This document shows, piece after piece, positions 12,969 through 17,260 of a stretch of DNA of 17,260 nt. Position 1 is the first letter of the stretch. Each line of letters begins with the position of its first letter. Source of the DNA: Rhodanobacter sp. UBA5168 (lineage in GTDB: Bacteria; Pseudomonadota; Gammaproteobacteria; Xanthomonadales; Rhodanobacteraceae); contig DHXA01000158.1 of NCBI GenBank assembly GCA_002413455.1, forward strand, positions 2,263 to 19,522, written 5' to 3'. Below the pieces are notes generated by a model. The model was not told where the DNA came from. It ran no database searches and saw nothing but the letters and a program-made list of their open reading frames with translations. Both the position numbers and the translations under genes were made by a program.

Positions 12969-15900
12969 TTGAACATTTTCGCGCCATTGATCCGCCGCCC
13001 CGCCGGCACCTCGCTACTTGCCATCGGCCTGATGCTGGCCGGACTGTGGGCGTACCTGCTGCTCGGCGTGGCCGCGCTGCCCACGCTGGAGTTTCCGGGC
13101 GTGTTCGTGGCTGCGCAGATGCCCGGTGCCAACGCGCAGACCATGGCCAGCACGGTGATGGCGCCGCTGGAGCGCCACCTCGGACGCATTCCCGGCGTCA
13201 GGCAGATGTCGGGAACCTCGAACGAGGGCAATGCGCAGGTCATGGTGATGTTCAATTTCGGCATCAGCACCGACGCGGCCGCCCGCGAGGTGCAGGCGGC
13301 GATCAATGCCGCCGCACCCGACCTGCCACCGGGCATGCCCAGCCCGCCGCAATATTTCAAGTTCGACACCTCGCAGATCCCGGTGCTGCTGGTGGCAATG
13401 ACCTCCACCAGCCTGCCGCCCGACAAGCTTTACGACCTCACCGACACCTTGCTGAAACCGGCCGTGGCACAGGTCCCCGGCGTGGCGCGCGTGCAGGTGT
13501 TCGGCGGCGCGCCGCATGCGGTGCGGATCGAGCTGGACACTGCCGCGCTGGTCGCCAAGGGCATCACCGCCAACGATGTGGCCAACGCGCTGCGTGCGGC
13601 CAACGTCACCTCGCCGCAAGGCACGCTCAGCGACGGCCAGACGCAGATGGCGGTGACCGCCAGCGACAGCCTGCACGAGCCGGCCGAGTTCGGCCGGCTG
13701 CTGATCGCGATGAAGAACGGCACACCGGTGCGCCTGTCCGACGTGGCCACGGTCAGCAGCGGGCAGGAGGATCAATATCAGGCCGCCTGGTTCAACGGCC
13801 GGCGCTCGGTGACCATGCAGATCAGCAAGCGCGCCGAGGCGAACGCGGTAGCCACCGCCAATGCCGTGCGCGCCAAGTTGCCGGAGTTCCGCGCCTTGCT
13901 GCCGGCCGACGTGCAGATCACGCCGATCTTCGACCTGACCCAGACCACCCAGTCCGCCCTGCACGAAGTGGAAGTGGCGCTGCTGCTCAGCATCATGATG
14001 GTGGCGCTGGTCATGCTGGTGTTCCTGCGCCGGCTGCGGCCGACGCTGATCGCGATGCTCAGCGTGCCGCTGTCGCTGGCCGGCGCGTTCGTGGTGATGT
14101 GGTCGCTCGGTTTCTCGCTCAACACCTTGTCGCTGATCGCGCTGGTGCTGTGCATCGGCTTCGTGGTGGACGACGCGATCGTGGTGATCGAGAACATCGT
14201 GCGCCACATGGAGCAGGGCACGCCGCCGCTGCAGGCGGCGCTGACCGGCGTCAGCGAGATCGGTTTCACGGTGATCTCGATCACGCTGTCGCTGATCGCT
14301 GTGTTCGCACCGATGCTGTTCGGCAACAACATGTTCACCATGCTGATGCGCGAGTTCTCGATCACGCTGACCGCGGCGGTGGTGATCTCCGCGCTGGTCT
14401 CGCTGACCCTGACCCCGGCGCTGTGCGGTCGCTATCTCAAGCTGGAGCATAGCGCCGGGCAGCGCGAGCCGAACCGCCTGCAGCGCGCACTGGAGCGTTT
14501 CGATCGCGGGCTGCACCAGCGCTACGAGCGTGCGCTGGACTGGGCCATGCACCATCGCCGCGTCATGCGCTGGCAGCCTGCCATCTTGTTGGTGCTGACC
14601 GCGCTGCTCGCTGTGGCGGTGGCACTGACTGCCGGGGGCGGCATCATGCCGGACGAGGACATCGGCCTGATGCAGGCCAATATCACCGCCGAAGCCAACA
14701 TCTCGCCGACCCTGCTGGCCGCGCGTGCACAGCAGGTGGCCGACGCGATGCAGGCCGACCCGGCCGTACTGGATGTGTCCACCGTGCTCGGCGGCAACGG
14801 CGGCGCGGTCGGCAACAACGCGCAGATGTTCATCGATCTCAAGCCGTTCGGCAGCGGCCCGGACGATCGCCACGACACCGTCAAGCAGGTGATCGAGCGG
14901 CTCGACAAGCAGTACAAGCGGCTACCCGACATCGATGTCTCGCTGACCCCGGTGCAGTTCTTCGGCGGCGGTGGCGGCAGCGGCGGGCAGGGCCAGTATC
15001 AGTTCCAGCTCACCAGCAGTGCCGGTGTCAGCCTGCAGCAACCCACCCTCAAGCTGGCGCAGCGGATGCGCGGCATGAAGGAGTTCCGCGATGTCAGCAC
15101 CAGCTTCGACAGCATCGGCAAGCAGCAACTGCTGACGGTGGATCGCGAAACGGCAGCGCGCCTGCATGTGAGCATGGCGATGGTCGATACCGCGCTCAAC
15201 GACGCGTTCGGCGAGCACCCGGTATCCACCATCTATTCCGACATCAACCAGTACCGCGTGGTGCTGACCTCGTCCGGCGCCAGGTCGCTGAGTCCGGCCA
15301 CGCTGCTGAACACCTACGTGCGCAACAGCCGCGGCACGATGATTCCGCTATCGGCGGTGGCGCACATTGCGCCCAGCATCGCGCCGATCAGCATCGACCA
15401 CTTCGACCAGCTCGAATCGGCCTCGGTCAACTACAACCTGGCCAAGGGCGTGACGCAGTTGCAGGGCATGAAGCTGGTGGATCAGGTGATTGCCGCCGCG
15501 CAACTGCCGGCCGGCGTGCAGAAGAAATATGCCGGCAACAACCAGCAGCTGGTGGAAGCGATGACCGGCGCCGGGCTGATGCTGCTGGCGGTGATCCTGG
15601 TGATGTACATCGTGCTGGGCGTGCTCTACGAGAGCCTGATCCACCCGCTGACCATCCTGTCCACCCTGCCCGCCGCGGGCATGGGTGCGTACCTGGCGAT
15701 GCTGGTCACGCATACCCAGCTCACCCTGATGTCGATCATCGCGATCCTGATGCTGATCGGCATCGTCAAGAAAAACGCGATCCTGATGGTGGACTTTGCG
15801 CTGGTTGCCGAGCGCGAGCGCGGCATGTCCGCGCCCGAGGCGATCCGCGAAGCCGCGCTGGTGCGTTTTCGCCCGATCACCATGACCACTCTGGTGGCGA

Positions 15901-16139
15901 TGGGCGCGGCGCTGCCGCTGGCGATCGGTTTCGGGGTCGGTTCGGAAATGCGCCAGCCGCTCGGCATTGCGATCTTTGGCGGCCTGCTGGTATCGCAACT
16001 GCTGACCCTGCTGAGCACGCCGGCGATCTATCTGTGGCAACACGACCGTCTGCAGCGCAAGGCCGCGCGCCGGCAACTGCGCGCCGAGATCAGGCGCCAG
16101 CAGGCGTTGCAGCAGCAGATGCCCGCGCTGCCGAAATAG
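12969..16139 (+). CDS. RND efflux permease, MdtB/MdtC (MuxB/MuxC) type
   Basis: A 1056-residue inner-membrane proton/drug antiporter of the RND (HAE1) family. TM1 is near residues 11-33 (GTSLLAIGLMLAGLWAYLLLG). The periplasmic porter domain contains PPQYFKFDTSQIPVLLVAM. TM4 carries the proton-relay pair D401-D402 in FVVDDAIVVIENIVRHME. The partner lysine K935 is in IVKKNAILMVDFA, and RFRPITMTTL follows. Thus the transport machinery looks intact. LGVLYESLIHPLTILSTLPAAG is the MdtBC/MuxBC variant, whose members occur as adjacent pairs forming heterotrimers; a second pump gene does follow. The start is TTG 12969: GGGAG (12959-12963) lies five bases upstream, and the peptide aligns with the start of the second pump. 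The frame is open back to 12765 (with ATG 12945), without a ribosome site. No membrane-fusion adaptor precedes it, unlike usual mdtABC order. Drug specificity cannot be told. Confidence 0.92.
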   Translation: MNIFAPLIRRPAGTSLLAIGLMLAGLWAYLLLGVAALPTLEFPGVFVAAQMPGANAQTMASTVMAPLERHLGRIPGVRQMSGTSNEGNAQVMVMFNFGISTDAAAREVQAAINAAAPDLPPGMPSPPQYFKFDTSQIPVLLVAMTSTSLPPDKLYDLTDTLLKPAVAQVPGVARVQVFGGAPHAVRIELDTAALVAKGITANDVANALRAANVTSPQGTLSDGQTQMAVTASDSLHEPAEFGRLLIAMKNGTPVRLSDVATVSSGQEDQYQAAWFNGRRSVTMQISKRAEANAVATANAVRAKLPEFRALLPADVQITPIFDLTQTTQSALHEVEVALLLSIMMVALVMLVFLRRLRPTLIAMLSVPLSLAGAFVVMWSLGFSLNTLSLIALVLCIGFVVDDAIVVIENIVRHMEQGTPPLQAALTGVSEIGFTVISITLSLIAVFAPMLFGNNMFTMLMREFSITLTAAVVISALVSLTLTPALCGRYLKLEHSAGQREPNRLQRALERFDRGLHQRYERALDWAMHHRRVMRWQPAILLVLTALLAVAVALTAGGGIMPDEDIGLMQANITAEANISPTLLAARAQQVADAMQADPAVLDVSTVLGGNGGAVGNNAQMFIDLKPFGSGPDDRHDTVKQVIERLDKQYKRLPDIDVSLTPVQFFGGGGGSGGQGQYQFQLTSSAGVSLQQPTLKLAQRMRGMKEFRDVSTSFDSIGKQQLLTVDRETAARLHVSMAMVDTALNDAFGEHPVSTIYSDINQYRVVLTSSGARSLSPATLLNTYVRNSRGTMIPLSAVAHIAPSIAPISIDHFDQLESASVNYNLAKGVTQLQGMKLVDQVIAAAQLPAGVQKKYAGNNQQLVEAMTGAGLMLLAVILVMYIVLGVLYESLIHPLTILSTLPAAGMGAYLAMLVTHTQLTLMSIIAILMLIGIVKKNAILMVDFALVAERERGMSAPEAIREAALVRFRPITMTTLVAMGAALPLAIGFGVGSEMRQPLGIAIFGGLLVSQLLTLLSTPAIYLWQHDRLQRKAARRQLRAEIRRQQALQQQMPALPK

Positions 16140-16183
16140 CTCTACTTCCGGCCCGGAAAACCACCCCTGTCTTCCGACACGGT

Positions 16184-16200
16184 GTGGACTTCAGGCACAT
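16184..16200 (+). repeat. 17-base element shared upstream of both RND genes (copy 2)
   Basis: Identical to 12809-12825. It begins 45 bases after the stop of the first RND gene and lies 137 bases before the second start. A weaker hairpin follows it (GGCGGC 16213-16218 with GCCGCC 16228-16233). Confidence 0.7.
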
Positions 16201-16267
16201 ACATCGGTGCGCGGCGGCTGCCATAAAGCCGCCATGAACGGAACTCCCGCCTTGTCCCTGCCGGTGT

Positions 16268-16288
16268 CGCGCGCGTCGAACGCGCGCG
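16268..16288 (+). other. GC hairpin between the two RND genes
   Basis: CGCGCGCGT (16268-16276) and ACGCGCGCG (16280-16288) form a perfect 9-bp stem with a CGA loop, 50 bases before the second RND start. No T-run follows. It could reduce read-through from the first pump gene, stabilise one of two messages, or simply reflect alternating CG sequence. Confidence 0.55.
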
Positions 16289-16337
16289 TGCCGCGCGAGC
16301 CGTGTCTGGCGTCATACTTGTCGGCCACGGAAACGCC

Positions 16338-17260
16338 ATGAATATTTTCGCACCCCTGATTCGCCGCCCGGTCGGTACCTCGCTGCTCGCCATTGGCCTG
16401 ATGCTGGCCGGGCTGTGGGCGTATCTGCTGCTCGGCGTCGCCGCGCTGCCGTCGCTGGATTTCCCCGGCGTCTACGTGGTGGCCAACCAGCCGGGCGCCA
16501 GCGCGCAGACCATGGCCAACACCGTACTGGCGCCGCTGGAGCGGCATCTGGGCCGCATCCCCGGCATCGACGAGATGTACGGCAACGCCAGCGAAGGTTC
16601 CGCTTCGGTGATGGTGCGCTTCACCATGAGCCGCACCGCCGACAGTGCCGCCCGCGACGTGCAGGCCGCGATCAATGCCGCCGCGGTCGATCTGCCCACG
16701 GGCATGCCATCCCCGCCGCAGTATTTCAAATTCGACACTTCGCAGATCCCGATCCTGTTCATCACGCTGACCTCCGACGGCATGCCGCAGGACCAGCTGT
16801 TCGATCTCGCCGACACGCTGCTGAAACCCGCGGTGGCGCAGATCAGCGGCGTGGCGCAGGTGCAGGTGTTCGGCGGCACGCCGCACGCGGTGCGCATCGA
16901 GCTGGACAACAACGCGCTGGCGGCCAAGGGGCTCACCGCCAACGACGTGGCGAATGCGCTGCGCGCGGCCAACGTCACTTCGCCGCAGGGCGTCCTCAGC
17001 GACGGTCGCACGCAGATGACGGTCAGCGCCACGGACGGCCTGCAGACTGCACCGGAGTTTGCGCGCCTGCTGATCTCGGTGAAGAACGGCACGCCGGTGC
17101 GGCTGTCCGACGTGGCCCGCGTGTACAGCGGCCAGCAGGACCAGTACCAGGCGGCCTGGTTCAACGACCAGCACACCGTGGGCCTGCAGATCAGCAAGCG
17201 ACCGGAAGCGAACGCGGTGGCTACGGTGGAGGCGATTCGTGCGCGGCTGCCGCAGCTGCG
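16338..17260 (+). CDS. Second RND efflux permease, MdtB/MdtC (MuxB/MuxC) type (partial, 3' end missing)
   Basis: The first 307 codons are present and unbroken; the gene runs off the window. It begins MNIFAPLIRRPVGTSLLAIG, nearly identical to the first pump over TM1. It then diverges in the porter domain (VYVVANQPGASAQTMANTVL, PPQYFKFDTSQIPILFITLT, VQVFGGTPHAVRIELD). The visible part covers TM1 and the first porter subdomains, PN1 and most of PN2; the proton-relay residues lie beyond the edge. Tandem, non-identical RND genes are the hallmark of MdtBC/MuxBC-type heteromeric pumps, so this is probably the partner subunit. The start ATG 16338 has GGA six bases upstream. The 198-base gap from the first pump contains the shared 17-base element, a GC hairpin and a -10-like CATACT, so it may have its own promoter. 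Confidence 0.92.
   Translation, partial: MNIFAPLIRRPVGTSLLAIGLMLAGLWAYLLLGVAALPSLDFPGVYVVANQPGASAQTMANTVLAPLERHLGRIPGIDEMYGNASEGSASVMVRFTMSRTADSAARDVQAAINAAAVDLPTGMPSPPQYFKFDTSQIPILFITLTSDGMPQDQLFDLADTLLKPAVAQISGVAQVQVFGGTPHAVRIELDNNALAAKGLTANDVANALRAANVTSPQGVLSDGRTQMTVSATDGLQTAPEFARLLISVKNGTPVRLSDVARVYSGQQDQYQAAWFNDQHTVGLQISKRPEANAVATVEAIRARLPQL

Noticed and set aside
13014..14873. 619-codon leftward open frame opposite the first RND gene
   Set aside because: His/Gln/Arg-rich antisense of a membrane protein; no function is credible.
12969..17260. One RND gene disrupted by an insertion
   Set aside because: The first pump is complete through its last transmembrane helix, and the second restarts at its own ATG with a full N-terminus, so these are two genes.

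Overview
The window is GC-rich, densely coded DNA that looks like a Xanthomonadales chromosome, most likely Rhodanobacteraceae (Rhodanobacter, Dyella or Luteibacter type). The reasons are a SIS-type glucosamine-6-phosphate deaminase beside nagA, Oar-like and BtuB TonB-dependent receptors, TPR-sulfotransferases, and GTGGGAGCGACTTCAGTC repeats of the kind common in that order. The genus is an inference. No phage, transposase, CRISPR, tRNA or rRNA was seen.

Layout. (1) 1-62: the first codons of a leftward zwf (glucose-6-phosphate dehydrogenase). A 323-nt divergent spacer follows, containing an 11-bp-phased TACCAG direct repeat. (2) 386-3504: a rightward amino-sugar operon, nagR (GntR/UTRA repressor), nagB-II (SIS deaminase) and nagA (GlcNAc-6-P deacetylase). 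Together they convert GlcNAc-6-P to fructose-6-P. (3) 3510-3646: a REP/BIME-like repeat cluster in the convergent gap. (4) 3656-6919: two leftward, tandemly duplicated TPR-sulfotransferases. (5) 6984-7018: a very strong intrinsic terminator. (6) 7042-10116: a leftward Oar-like TonB-dependent receptor with an N-terminal carboxypeptidase-regulatory-like domain and its own promoter. (7) 10117-10876: a divergent regulatory region holding the receptor promoter, an AT-rich stretch with repeats, a promoter candidate and a cobalamin riboswitch. (8) 10877-12727: rightward btuB (TTG start). (9) 12969-16139 and 16338 to the end: two tandem RND efflux pumps of MdtB/MdtC (MuxB/MuxC) type. The second is cut by the window edge.

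How the parts work together. The nag genes and zwf lie back to back around one control region, so hexosamine catabolism and glucose-6-P oxidation may be coordinated. The riboswitch and btuB form a standard B12-uptake unit, and an SD-sequestering helix can be drawn by eye. The RND pair probably assembles as a heteromeric pump with an adaptor not visible here; both genes carry a matching upstream element. The least understood part is the Oar-like receptor with two cytoplasmic PAPS-dependent sulfotransferase paralogs downstream. This receptor-sulfotransferase module is the best candidate for an undescribed system, for example modification of a peptide or glycan linked to the receptor, but that role is inference.
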